Shown here one piece after another: positions 1 through 6,913 of a stretch of DNA of 17,506 nt. The stretch is from an uncultured Devosia sp. (lineage in GTDB: Bacteria; Pseudomonadota; Alphaproteobacteria; Rhizobiales; Devosiaceae): the NCBI GenBank assembly GCA_946480655.1, contig CAMLKN010000018.1, forward strand, positions 1 to 17,506, read 5' to 3'. The number at the start of each line of letters is the position of its first letter. The first letter of the stretch is position 1. Below the pieces are notes generated by a model that saw only the letters and a program-made list of their open reading frames with translations, did no database searches and was not told the origin of the DNA. The position numbers and the translations under genes were made by a program.

Positions 1-735
1 CTGATCCGCACCGAGACGCAGAAGGCGCGCAAGGGCAACCAGAAGATCTGCCACTCGACCTTCGATGAAGTCCTGGTCATGTTCAAGGACGACATCAAGC
101 CCCTCCACTCCAACACGATCGAAGTTTCGATGCCGCTGGGCCTCTATACCAGCTGCGAGGTGACGGCGCCGTGCGGCCTCTGCTCCACCGAGGGGATTAT
201 CGGGTTGCTGGATGTCCCGGACACATTCCTCGATCCGGACCGGATGAAGACCGGGCTGATCTGGTTTACCCGCGGGTATGTGGAATACCAGTTTCCCAAC
301 AATGCCAAGCTGGCGCAAAACACCATTGAATCCATGGAGTTTTCCCTCGAGCTCAGCTCGGAAGTGCCGGGCACTTCGGCGGACTGGCCCAGCGACATTA
401 CCCTGTCGGTCAATGGCACCGAGATCGGCACCTGGCTTTCCACCGGCGATTATGGAGACAAGCGCGGCGTCTATACACCCGATTGGTGGAAGCTAAAGGG
501 CAGCCAATATGGCAAGCTCAAGAGCTGGCGGGTGACCAAGGACGGCACCTATGTGGACGGGATGAAGATTTCGCCGGTGTCGCTGCACGACCTGGACCTG
601 GGAACCCACCACTCGATCCGGTTGCGCATCGCGGTCAAGCCCGAGGCCAAGCATCCCGGTGGTATCAATATTTTCGGCCGTGGCTTCGGCAACTACGACC
701 AGGACATCATCCTGCGCCTGCAAACGGCCCGCTGA
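1..735 (+). CDS. ArsR-type (winged-helix) sugar-locus transcriptional regulator, 5'-truncated
   Basis: The reading frame is open from the first base (L-I-R-T-E-T-Q-K...) to TGA at 733-735, so the gene starts outside the window; the Met at 79 is internal. What is visible is about 244 residues of a C-terminal sensor-like domain rich in Gly, Trp and aromatic residues (for example GLCSTEGIIGLLDVPDTF, LIWFTRGYVEYQFPNN, GGINIFGRGFGNY). I recognise this from memory as the C-terminal part of regulators annotated ArsR family/helix-turn-helix that sit next to arabinofuranosidase and other glycosidase genes. The DNA-binding domain itself is not in view. The role is inferred: it would sense a sugar or oligosaccharide and control the downstream GH51 gene and importer. 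The gap to abfA is 168 bp and contains palindromes. Family fairly sure; ligand unknown. Confidence 0.7.
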   Translation: MIRTETQKARKGNQKICHSTFDEVLVMFKDDIKPLHSNTIEVSMPLGLYTSCEVTAPCGLCSTEGIIGLLDVPDTFLDPDRMKTGLIWFTRGYVEYQFPNNAKLAQNTIESMEFSLELSSEVPGTSADWPSDITLSVNGTEIGTWLSTGDYGDKRGVYTPDWWKLKGSQYGKLKSWRVTKDGTYVDGMKISPVSLHDLDLGTHHSIRLRIAVKPEAKHPGGINIFGRGFGNYDQDIILRLQTAR

Positions 736-806
736 CTTATCCCGCCTGACGCCGATGTGAGATACTGGCCTTCGACACGGCGCAGCGGCCCGCGCGCCGA
801 CCTGGT

Positions 807-823
807 CAAAAATCATATTTTTG
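807..823. promoter_or_regulatory. 17-bp palindrome upstream of abfA, candidate operator
   Basis: CAAAAATCATATTTTTG is a perfect inverted repeat with 7-bp arms and a 3-nt centre. It lies just upstream of the putative promoter of the arabinofuranosidase gene and directly follows the regulator gene. AT-rich symmetric sites like this suit an ArsR-type winged-helix dimer. There is no T-tract outside the stem, so a terminator role for the regulator gene is less likely but not excluded. Confidence 0.4.
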
Positions 824-826
824 CGC

Positions 827-855
827 TTGCACCATCCTGCGCCCGACGCTAAAAA
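827..855 (+). promoter_or_regulatory. Candidate sigma-70 promoter of abfA
   Basis: TTGCAC (827-832) and TAAAAA (850-855) are separated by exactly 17 bp, giving 3/6 and 4/6 matches to the -35 and -10 consensus. It lies 49 bp before the GTG start. Weak consensus, supported mainly by spacing and position. Confidence 0.3.
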
Positions 856-863
856 CACCTTCA

Positions 864-877
864 CTGATATAAATCAG
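864..877. promoter_or_regulatory. Small palindrome in the abfA leader
   Basis: CTGAT-ATAA-ATCAG is a perfect 5-bp inverted repeat just downstream of the putative -10 and upstream of the ribosome binding site. It could be an operator half of a repressor that blocks initiation, or be chance in an AT-rich leader. Confidence 0.25.
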
Positions 878-903
878 AAAAACGGAATTAGTGGGAGGGG
901 CCG

Positions 904-2415
904 GTGAAGGCGTCCGTCATTGCCAACAAGGATTACACGATCGCGAAAATCGACGACCGTGTCTATGGGGCCTTTCTGGAACATCTGGGCCGGGCCGTTT
1001 ACGAGGGCATCTATGAGCCCGACCACCCGACGGCCGACAAGGACGGCATGCGCGGCGACGTGGCCAAGCTGGTCAAGGACCTGAACGTTCCGGTCGTCCG
1101 CTATCCGGGCGGCAACTTCGTCTCGGCCTATAACTGGGAAGACGGCATCGGCCCGCGCGAGCAGCGCCCGACCCGGCTGGACCTGGCCTGGCATACGTCG
1201 GAAAGCAATGCCGTCGGCATCCACGAATTCGCCGACTGGTGCGCCACCGTCGGCACCGAGATGATGCTGGCCGTCAACCTGGGTTCGCGCGGCGTCGACG
1301 AGGCCCGCAGCTTCCTTGAATATGTCAATCATCCCGGCGGTTCCTACTGGAGCGACCTGCGCATCAAGAACGGCCGCAAGGAGCCGTGGAACGTCAGGAT
1401 GTGGTGCCTCGGCAACGAGATGGACGGTCCCTGGCAGGTCGGCCACAAGGATGCCGACGAGTATGGCAAGCTGGCGGCCAACACGGCGCGCGCCATGCGC
1501 ATGTTCGACAAGAACCTGGAACTGATCGTCTGCGGCTCATCGCATTCGGAAATGCCGAGCTTCCCGGATTGGGAACGCATCGTGCTCGAGCACACCTATG
1601 ACCATGTGGACTATATCTCGCTCCACATGTATTTCGCCAATCGCGACGACAATACGCCCAACTATCTGGGGCTCAGCCACAAGCTGGACCGCTATATCGA
1701 AACCGTCGCATCCACCATCAAGCAGGTCAAGCACAAGAAGAAGTCCAACAAGGACATCTACATTTCCTTCGACGAATGGAATGTCTGGTATCATTCCAAC
1801 AAGAAGGACCGCGAAATTCTTGATGGGAACGGCGGCTGGCCGCATGCGCCGGGTCTTCTTGAAGACATCTACAATTTCGAAGACGTCCTGATGGTCGGGT
1901 TGATCCTCAATACCTTCATCCGCCGCTCGGATGTGGTGAAGATCGCCTGCATTGCCCAACTCGTAAATGTGATCGCTCCGATCATGACCGAAAAGGGCGG
2001 GCCGGCCTGGGCCCAGACCATCTACTATCCCTATTATTTTGCTTCGGTTTTCGGCCGCGGTACGGCGCTGCAGCTCAAGACCAGTTCGCCGGGCTATGAG
2101 ACGACCCACGCCAAGGACACGGCCTATGTGGATGTCGCCGGCGTGCACAATGAGGCGGACGGAACCCTGACCTTCTTCCTCGTCAACCGGCACACAAGCG
2201 AGAGCATCGAGACCGAGGTCGACCTGCAAGGCTTTGATAATGCGAGCATTATCGACCACCAGGTGATGACCCATCCCAATCTCAAGGCGGTCAATACGGC
2301 CAAGAATCAGGATGAGGTGAAACCTGCCAAGGGCTCGGGCGCCAAGGCAGAGAAGGGAAAACTGACCGTCACCCTGCCGCCCTATTCGTACCAGATGGTT
2401 CGGATCAAGATCTAA
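904..2415 (+). CDS. abfA: GH51 alpha-L-arabinofuranosidase, intracellular
   Basis: Hydrolyses terminal non-reducing alpha-L-arabinofuranosyl residues from arabinan, arabinoxylan or arabinogalactan oligosaccharides by a retaining mechanism. At 503 aa it has the usual GH51 length. The catalytic acid/base is E172 in CLGNEMDGPWQ and the nucleophile is E291 in FDEWNVWY; their 119-residue spacing equals that of the Geobacillus enzyme (E175/E294). The RYPGGNF motif (about 67-73) is also typical. There is no signal peptide, so it acts in the cytoplasm on imported oligosaccharides. Start is GTG at 904, preceded by GGGAGGGG (893-900). A Lys/Ala/Gly-rich stretch (KPAKGSGAKAEKGK) sits shortly before the C-terminus, in the region of the C-terminal beta-sandwich. 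It ends before an intrinsic terminator and so is a separate transcript from the importer. Family assignment is secure; the natural substrate within the arabinoside class is inferred. Confidence 0.96.
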   Translation: MKASVIANKDYTIAKIDDRVYGAFLEHLGRAVYEGIYEPDHPTADKDGMRGDVAKLVKDLNVPVVRYPGGNFVSAYNWEDGIGPREQRPTRLDLAWHTSESNAVGIHEFADWCATVGTEMMLAVNLGSRGVDEARSFLEYVNHPGGSYWSDLRIKNGRKEPWNVRMWCLGNEMDGPWQVGHKDADEYGKLAANTARAMRMFDKNLELIVCGSSHSEMPSFPDWERIVLEHTYDHVDYISLHMYFANRDDNTPNYLGLSHKLDRYIETVASTIKQVKHKKKSNKDIYISFDEWNVWYHSNKKDREILDGNGGWPHAPGLLEDIYNFEDVLMVGLILNTFIRRSDVVKIACIAQLVNVIAPIMTEKGGPAWAQTIYYPYYFASVFGRGTALQLKTSSPGYETTHAKDTAYVDVAGVHNEADGTLTFFLVNRHTSESIETEVDLQGFDNASIIDHQVMTHPNLKAVNTAKNQDEVKPAKGSGAKAEKGKLTVTLPPYSYQMVRIKI

Positions 2416-2480
2416 CGACGGCTCTCGCGAGCGGGCAATTCGCTAGCAGACTGTCAGCACTATCCACCGCACGTGTGCAC

Positions 2481-2514
2481 GAGGCGCGACCCGAAAAGTC
2501 GCGCCTCAATATAT
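2481..2514 (+). terminator. Intrinsic terminator after abfA
   Basis: A perfect 10-bp GC-rich stem (GAGGCGCGAC at 2481-2490 with GTCGCGCCTC at 2498-2507) around a 7-nt CCGAAAA loop is followed by an AT-rich tail with TTTT. It isolates abfA from the importer operon. Confidence 0.8.
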
Positions 2515-2533
2515 TTTGTATCATGGTTTTGGA

Positions 2534-2546
2534 TTTGTATCACAAA
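2534..2546. promoter_or_regulatory. GT-N3-AC palindrome upstream of the importer, candidate GntR-type operator
   Basis: TTTGTATCACAAA is a perfect 5-bp inverted repeat with a 3-nt centre and contains the T-N-GT-N3-AC-N-A pattern typical of FadR-subfamily GntR regulators. A half-copy (TTTGTATCA) occurs 19 bp upstream at 2515-2523. It lies directly 5' of the TTGACA box. Confidence 0.5.
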
Positions 2547-2551
2547 GTCCA

Positions 2552-2579
2552 TTGACAGCCCGAACCCCCTAGTTAAGTA
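2552..2579 (+). promoter_or_regulatory. Candidate promoter of the importer operon
   Basis: A perfect -35 TTGACA at 2552-2557 is followed 16 bp later by TAAGTA (2574-2579), a poor -10. The alternative TATGAC at 2578 has a better sequence but 20-bp spacing. A weak -10 would suit an activated or tightly controlled promoter. The position between two palindromes supports it. Confidence 0.45.
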
Positions 2580-2586
2580 TGACTTA
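2574..2586. promoter_or_regulatory. Second GT-N3-AC palindrome over the -10 region
   Basis: TAAGTATGACTTA is a perfect 5-bp inverted repeat with a 3-nt centre. It has the same GT-N3-AC core as the site at 2534-2546, with centres 40 bp apart, about four helical turns. It overlaps the -10 and so would repress if occupied. Confidence 0.45.
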
Positions 2587-2621
2587 TCACAGGGTCGAGG
2601 AGCCCTGAGAAAAGGAACGCG

Positions 2622-2657
2622 ATGAGGCGTTCACATGGGAGGTATATCGATGGATAG
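2622..2657 (+). other. 12-codon upstream ORF overlapping the binding-protein start
   Basis: ATG at 2622, preceded by AAGGA, opens an 11-residue frame that stops with TAG at 2655-2657, eight bases inside the binding-protein gene and out of frame with it. It also encloses that gene's SD. It could couple or damp translation of the binding protein. Such short frames also arise by chance. Confidence 0.25.
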
Positions 2658-4578
2658 ACGCAGTTTTCTGATCGGTACTACGGCTGTCGGTGCGCTGATG
2701 GCGGCCGGCAATGGCCTGGCATTCGGACAGGAAGCGGAGGGCAGCGCCCCCGACCTGACGCAATTCCCGCGCAACGAGACCGTCATCGTTCACAACCCCG
2801 AAGGGGTGATCCGCAATCCCGGCTGGTTCAATCTCTGGGCCAATGGCGGCGGTGGTCTTTCGACCGGCCTGCAGCAGCTGACCGCCGACACGTTCTGGTA
2901 TATCGATCCGGATGCCGGCATCGAGGGCGCCAGCGAGAACGCCATCTACTACTCGCTGGCCGAAGGCCCGTGGGAATATAACGATGACTTCTCCGAGATG
3001 ACCGTGCGGCTGCGCAAGGGCATCATGTGGTCCGACGGCGTTGAGTTCACCGCCGACGACGTGGTGTTCACGGTCGAAAAGCAGGCGGCAACGCCGGGCA
3101 CCGGCTGGTATGGCGCCTTCTCCACCCAGATCGAGAGCGTCACCGCCGTCGACCCCTATACCGTGCATTTCGTGCTCAAGGCCCCCAATTCGCGCTTCCA
3201 CACCACCTTCTCGGTGCGCTGGAACGCGGCCTGGATCATGCCCAAGCATGTGTTCGAGGGCGTCGAGGACATCGTGGCCTTCGAGAACAACCCGCCCGTC
3301 AGCCTCGGGCCCTACACGCTGCATTCGTATGACCCGAACGGCACCTGGTATATCTGGGAAAAGCGCGCCGACTGGGACAAGACGACCATGGCGCTGGTGG
3401 GCGAGCCAAAGCCCAAATATGTCATCTACCGGAACAATATCTCGACCGACAATCGCCTGATCGAGATGCGCAACGGCAACCTGGACATGATCCACGACCT
3501 GTCGCCGGAAGGCACGTTCTCGATCGTGCAGCAGGACCCCGACGTGCAGGGCTGGTTCCCGGGCTTCCCCTATGCCCACCCCGATCCGACGCTGCCCATG
3601 GCGGTGTTCAACCTGCAGAACCCCAAGTTCCAGGACAAGCGGGTGCGCTGGGCCCTCACGCTCATGCTCGACGCGCGCGCCATGTCCATGGCGTCCTATC
3701 GCGGTGCGGCAACCCTGTCGGCCATTTCCATCCCGCCGACCGGCACGCATCCGCGCGACTACCATGCGCCGCTGCAGGACTACCTGATCAACTTCGAGCT
3801 CGACACCGGCACGCGCAAGATCAAGCCGTATGACCCCGATGTCGGCCTGCAGATCGCCGAAATGGTGCGTCCGCAGTTCGGCGACCAGGTGCCCACCGAT
3901 CCCGATGCCATCCGCAATTCCTTCGGCTATGGCTGGTGGAAGACGGACGTGGCGGCCGCCGAGGAACTGCTCACCGCTGCCGGCTTCACCAAGCAGGGCA
4001 ACCAGTGGATGATGCCCGACGGGTCACCCTTCACCATCAGCGTGCTGGTGCCGCAGGAAGGCGTGATCAACCGCCTCGGCGTGATGATCGCCCAGAGCTG
4101 GGCCCAGAACGGCGTGCAGGCGACGGCGGAAGTGGCCACCGACATCTGGGATCGCACCGGTGCCGGCGACTTCGAGGTGGAAATCGGCTGGGCCGTGGAA
4201 ACCTATGGTGGCCACCCCGACCTCGCCTTCTTCCTCGACAGCTACCACTCGTCCTTCGTGGTCGAGCCTGGCGAAACCCAGCCCGGCCGCAACTGGATGC
4301 GCTGGAAAGATCCGCGCCTTGACGAGATCATCAACAAGGTGCGCGCCATCGACTTCAATGACCCCAAGGCGATCGAATACGGACACGAATTCGTCAAGCT
4401 CCACCTCGAGGAGATGCCGAACATTCCGATCATGTCCTACAACGTGTTCTCCATCCAGTCGAACCGGTTCTGGACCGGCTGGCCGAATGCCGAGAACCCC
4501 TACGCCAACCCGGTCACCAACTGGTCGAACGCGAAGTATATCTTCACCCAGATCAGCCCGGTCGAAGGCGCGAGCTGA
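2650..4578 (+). CDS. Tat-exported ABC transporter substrate-binding protein, SBP_bac_5 family
   Basis: Periplasmic ligand-binding component of a peptide/opine/nickel-type importer. Start chosen at ATG 2650, because GGGAGG at 2637-2642 lies 7 nt before it; an ATG at 2635 would add five residues and place that SD inside the gene. The N-terminus MDRRSFLIGTTAVGALM is a twin-arginine signal, followed by a hydrophobic core and likely cleavage near AFG/QE; there is no lipobox. The family signature is at about 117-140 (MTVRLRKGIMWSDG, then EFTADDVVF). At 642 aa it is larger than peptide-binding DppA/OppA (about 530) and resembles the long members that bind oligosaccharides. Two cognate permeases and two ATPases follow. 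The setting between GH51 and a GH43-like hydrolase suggests an arabinose-containing oligosaccharide ligand; peptide binding cannot be excluded from sequence alone. Confidence 0.9.
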   Translation: MDRRSFLIGTTAVGALMAAGNGLAFGQEAEGSAPDLTQFPRNETVIVHNPEGVIRNPGWFNLWANGGGGLSTGLQQLTADTFWYIDPDAGIEGASENAIYYSLAEGPWEYNDDFSEMTVRLRKGIMWSDGVEFTADDVVFTVEKQAATPGTGWYGAFSTQIESVTAVDPYTVHFVLKAPNSRFHTTFSVRWNAAWIMPKHVFEGVEDIVAFENNPPVSLGPYTLHSYDPNGTWYIWEKRADWDKTTMALVGEPKPKYVIYRNNISTDNRLIEMRNGNLDMIHDLSPEGTFSIVQQDPDVQGWFPGFPYAHPDPTLPMAVFNLQNPKFQDKRVRWALTLMLDARAMSMASYRGAATLSAISIPPTGTHPRDYHAPLQDYLINFELDTGTRKIKPYDPDVGLQIAEMVRPQFGDQVPTDPDAIRNSFGYGWWKTDVAAAEELLTAAGFTKQGNQWMMPDGSPFTISVLVPQEGVINRLGVMIAQSWAQNGVQATAEVATDIWDRTGAGDFEVEIGWAVETYGGHPDLAFFLDSYHSSFVVEPGETQPGRNWMRWKDPRLDEIINKVRAIDFNDPKAIEYGHEFVKLHLEEMPNIPIMSYNVFSIQSNRFWTGWPNAENPYANPVTNWSNAKYIFTQISPVEGAS

Positions 4579-4597
4579 CGTCTTTTGGTCCTCCCAG

Positions 4598-4651
4598 GGG
4601 TCCGGCACAAGCCGGGCCCTCCAGAGGGACACGCCCTCCGGCGTGTCCCTC
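4598..4651 (+). repeat. Two tandem hairpins after the binding-protein gene
   Basis: The first stem is 4598-4606 with 4611-4619 around ACAA, nine pairs including one G-U. The second is a perfect 12-bp stem (4624-4635 with 4640-4651) around CTCC. Neither has a T-tract, so they are more likely to protect the 3' end of the binding-protein mRNA, or cause partial termination, than to stop transcription fully. Confidence 0.6.
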
Positions 4652-4654
4652 GCG

Positions 4655-4691
4655 CAATTGGATGTCGCCTAGCCGACATCCGAACGAATTG
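4655..4691. repeat. Third inverted repeat in the importer gap
   Basis: GGATGTCG (4660-4667) pairs with CGACATCC (4674-4681); outer CAATT and AATTG arms extend it imperfectly. It joins the preceding hairpins to the RIME-like element, so the gap is a mosaic of palindromes. Confidence 0.5.
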
Positions 4692-4697
4692 AGAGCA

Positions 4698-4818
4698 CCC
4701 CCTCATCCGGCGCTTTGCGCCACCTTCTCCCCGTTGGGAGAAGAATTGGGGCGCCCTTGGTGCTCATTCCTCGCCCCATCGGGGAGAGGTGGCCCGGCAA
4801 TGCCGGGTCGGTGAGGGG
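4698..4818. repeat. RIME-like palindromic intergenic element
   Basis: About 121 bp in which the left arm (CCCCCTCATCCGGCGC, then CACCTTCTCCCC) is the imperfect reverse complement of the right arm (GGGGAGAGGTGGC, then GGTGAGGGG). Each arm carries its own small GC palindrome (GGCGCTTTGCGCC; CCCGGCAATGCCGGG). This layout matches the RIME-type mosaic repeats known from rhizobial intergenic DNA. It has no coding capacity and lies between the binding-protein and permease genes. Confidence 0.6.
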
Positions 4819-4868
4819 ATGCCTGTCAACAGCGCAGTGCTCCCGGTTTGGACATTTGAGGAGTCCGG

Positions 4869-5873
4869 ATGCACGGTTATCTGATCTTCGTCGGGAAGCG
4901 CCTGCTGCAATTGCTGGCTGTGATCTTCTTTGGCGTTTCCGCGACGTTCCTGGTGACGCATCTGTCACCGATCAACCCGGTCGAGGCGGCGTTGGGCCGC
5001 ATGACGGCCAGGTCCGTTTCCAATCCCGAGGCGATCACGGCCATGCGGGCGGCGCTGACGGAGCTCTATGGCGTCGATGAACCCATCTGGAACCAGTATG
5101 TCAATTTCTGGACCCGGCTGGTCCAGGGTGATTTCGGGCCGTCGCTGCTGGCCTTCCCAACGCCGGCCATGTCGCTGGTCATGCGCGCTTTGCCCTGGAC
5201 GGTGACGCTGCTGACGCTGGCCACCCTGATCACCTTTGCCATCGGCAATTTCATGGGAGGCCTGGCCGGCTATTACCAGGACAACAAGTTCCTCAAGGCT
5301 TTCGGCCTTGTCGCCATCGGCATCCAGCCGATCCCCTACTATGTCGTGGCTTTCATCATGCTGATCGTGTTCGGCTTTCTCTGGCCGGTCCTGCCCATTT
5401 CGGGCGGCTTTGCCATGAATGTCACGCCGGGCTGGAACTGGCCCTACATTTCCTCGGTCATCCAGCATGCCACCCTGCCCGCGCTGTCGCTGGTACTGGT
5501 CGGCTTCGGCGGCTGGTTCCTGGGCATGCGGGCGCTGGTCTCCAACGTGGTGACCGAAGACTATGTCACCTATGCCGAACTGGCCGGCGTCAAGCGTTCG
5601 ACGATCGTTACCGGTTATGTGATGCGCAATGCGCTGGTGCCGCAGTTGACGGCGCTGGCCATGGCGCTTGGTGGCGTGTTTTCCGGCACCGTCATTACCG
5701 AGCAGGTGTTCAACTATCCCGGCCTCGGATCCCTGCTGATCGACGCCGTCAATGCCGGCGACTATTCGCTGGTGCTGGCCGTCTCCAGCGTCTCGGTGAC
5801 GGCGGTCGCCCTGGCGATCTTCATCGTCGACCTGCTCTACCCGATCCTCGATCCACGCGTGCGGGCGGAGTAA
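4869..5873 (+). CDS. ABC transporter permease, DppB/OppB type
   Basis: First inner-membrane subunit of the importer (334 aa). Six hydrophobic segments are visible at about 10-30, 111-133, 143-175, 198-222, 260-282 and 300-325. The cytoplasmic EAA-type coupling loop, which contacts the ATPases, is at about 235-258 (YAELAGVKRSTIVTGYVMRN) before ALVP. The N-terminal half has the DppB hallmark sequence after the first helix (THLSPINPVEAALG). ATG at 4869 follows GAGGAG (4858-4863). It is separated from the binding-protein gene by 290 bp of palindromes, yet on the same strand with no other gene between. It is followed 4 nt later by the second permease. Confidence 0.93.
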   Translation: MHGYLIFVGKRLLQLLAVIFFGVSATFLVTHLSPINPVEAALGRMTARSVSNPEAITAMRAALTELYGVDEPIWNQYVNFWTRLVQGDFGPSLLAFPTPAMSLVMRALPWTVTLLTLATLITFAIGNFMGGLAGYYQDNKFLKAFGLVAIGIQPIPYYVVAFIMLIVFGFLWPVLPISGGFAMNVTPGWNWPYISSVIQHATLPALSLVLVGFGGWFLGMRALVSNVVTEDYVTYAELAGVKRSTIVTGYVMRNALVPQLTALAMALGGVFSGTVITEQVFNYPGLGSLLIDAVNAGDYSLVLAVSSVSVTAVALAIFIVDLLYPILDPRVRAE

Positions 5874-5877
5874 GTCC

Positions 5878-6735
5878 ATGTTTGCCGTATTCCGCGACCT
5901 CATCCGCTACAATATCGAATTTGCCATCGGCCTGTTCCTGGTCGGGGCGGTGGTGATCTTTGCCTGCCTGAGCTTTTTCTCGCCGGTCGATCCGAGCCTC
6001 ATCTACACCACCATTCCGGACCAGCCGCCTTCGGCCCAGTTCTGGTTCGGCACCAATTCGCGCGGCCAGGACATGTTCTGGCAGCTCTCGGCGGCCTTCC
6101 GGAACAGCCTGACCTTCGGCCTGACCGTGGCGGTGCTCTCGCGCATCATCTCCATCGCCGTGGGCCTTACCGCGGGCTATCTGGGCGGCTGGGTCGACCG
6201 CGTGCTGATGTTCGTCAACGACATCTTCGTGGCCGTACCCATTTTCCCGGTGCTGGTGCTGTTCTACTTCGTGCTGCGCAACAACATGGACAGCCTCACC
6301 CTGGCGCTGATCATGGCCTGTTTCGGCTGGCCCTTCGACGCCCGCCTGATCCGCTCGGTGGCGCTGGGCCTCAAGCATCGCGAATTCACCCGCCACGCCG
6401 TGTTTGCCGGCATGAGCACGCGCAAGGTGCTGCTCGAAGAGCACCTGCCCTATGTCATGCCCATCGTCTTCGCGACCTTCATGAACAACATGCTGTGGTC
6501 GATCGGCCTCGAAGTGACGCTGGCCGTGCTGGGCTTCACCAATATCAACAATCCCACCATCGGCACGGCGCTCTACTGGGCGAACTCGCACTCCGCCATG
6601 GTGGTGGGCGTGTGGTGGTGGATCGCCATTCCGGTGATCCTGATGGTGCTGACCTTTATCGGCCTGTTCCTCTTAGCCATGAGCATGAACGAATATATCG
6701 ACCCGCGCAGCCGGTTGCGGAGGATGGGGGCATGA
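5878..6735 (+). CDS. ABC transporter permease, DppC/OppC type
   Basis: Second inner-membrane subunit (285 aa), pairing with the upstream permease to form the translocation channel. An N-terminal helix (about 13-35) is followed by the OppC signature at 57-78 (FGTNSRGQDMFWQL...FRNSL), then helices near 80-102, 112-133, 137-155, 197-220 and 243-268. The EAA-type loop is at about 169-195 (EFTRHAVFAGMSTRKVLLEE, then HLPYVMP). It starts 4 nt after the upstream stop, so translation is probably coupled. The C-terminus (NEYIDPRSRLRR) is typical of the family. Confidence 0.93.
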   Translation: MFAVFRDLIRYNIEFAIGLFLVGAVVIFACLSFFSPVDPSLIYTTIPDQPPSAQFWFGTNSRGQDMFWQLSAAFRNSLTFGLTVAVLSRIISIAVGLTAGYLGGWVDRVLMFVNDIFVAVPIFPVLVLFYFVLRNNMDSLTLALIMACFGWPFDARLIRSVALGLKHREFTRHAVFAGMSTRKVLLEEHLPYVMPIVFATFMNNMLWSIGLEVTLAVLGFTNINNPTIGTALYWANSHSAMVVGVWWWIAIPVILMVLTFIGLFLLAMSMNEYIDPRSRLRRMGA

Positions 6736-6766
6736 GGATCTTCGAAGCCTCCACCATCACCGTACC

Positions 6767-6842
6767 GCCCTCGGACTTGATCCGAGGGCCGGCCGCCACC
6801 ATCGCTCACGTTCGGAGTGGCCCTCGGGTCAAGCCCGAGGGC
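6767..6842. repeat. Inverted pair of 23-bp hairpins between permease and ATPase genes
   Basis: Each unit has a perfect 9-bp stem: GCCCTCGGA/TCCGAGGGC (6767-6789, loop CTTGA) and GCCCTCGGG/CCCGAGGGC (6820-6842, loop TCAAG). Unit 2 is the reverse complement of unit 1 at 21 of 23 bases. GTACC at 6762 and GGTAC at 6861 form an outer repeat. This is REP/BIME-like architecture. No T-tract follows. Confidence 0.65.
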
Positions 6843-6913
6843 GGCTCCGCGATTGTGGACGGTACAGAGTTTGAATTTGGCCTCCGTGCCACCGTGCGTG
6901 GAGGGGCAGAAGA

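Noticed and set aside
2587..3765. A 392-codon minus-strand frame opposite the binding-protein gene
   Set aside because: The composition is typical of an antisense shadow; the plus strand encodes a recognisable SBP_bac_5 protein.
6736..6913. Possible small coding gene between permease and ATPase genes
   Set aside because: The frame here is made of the hairpin repeats and runs on from an antiparallel-style shadow of the permease; no SD or protein character.
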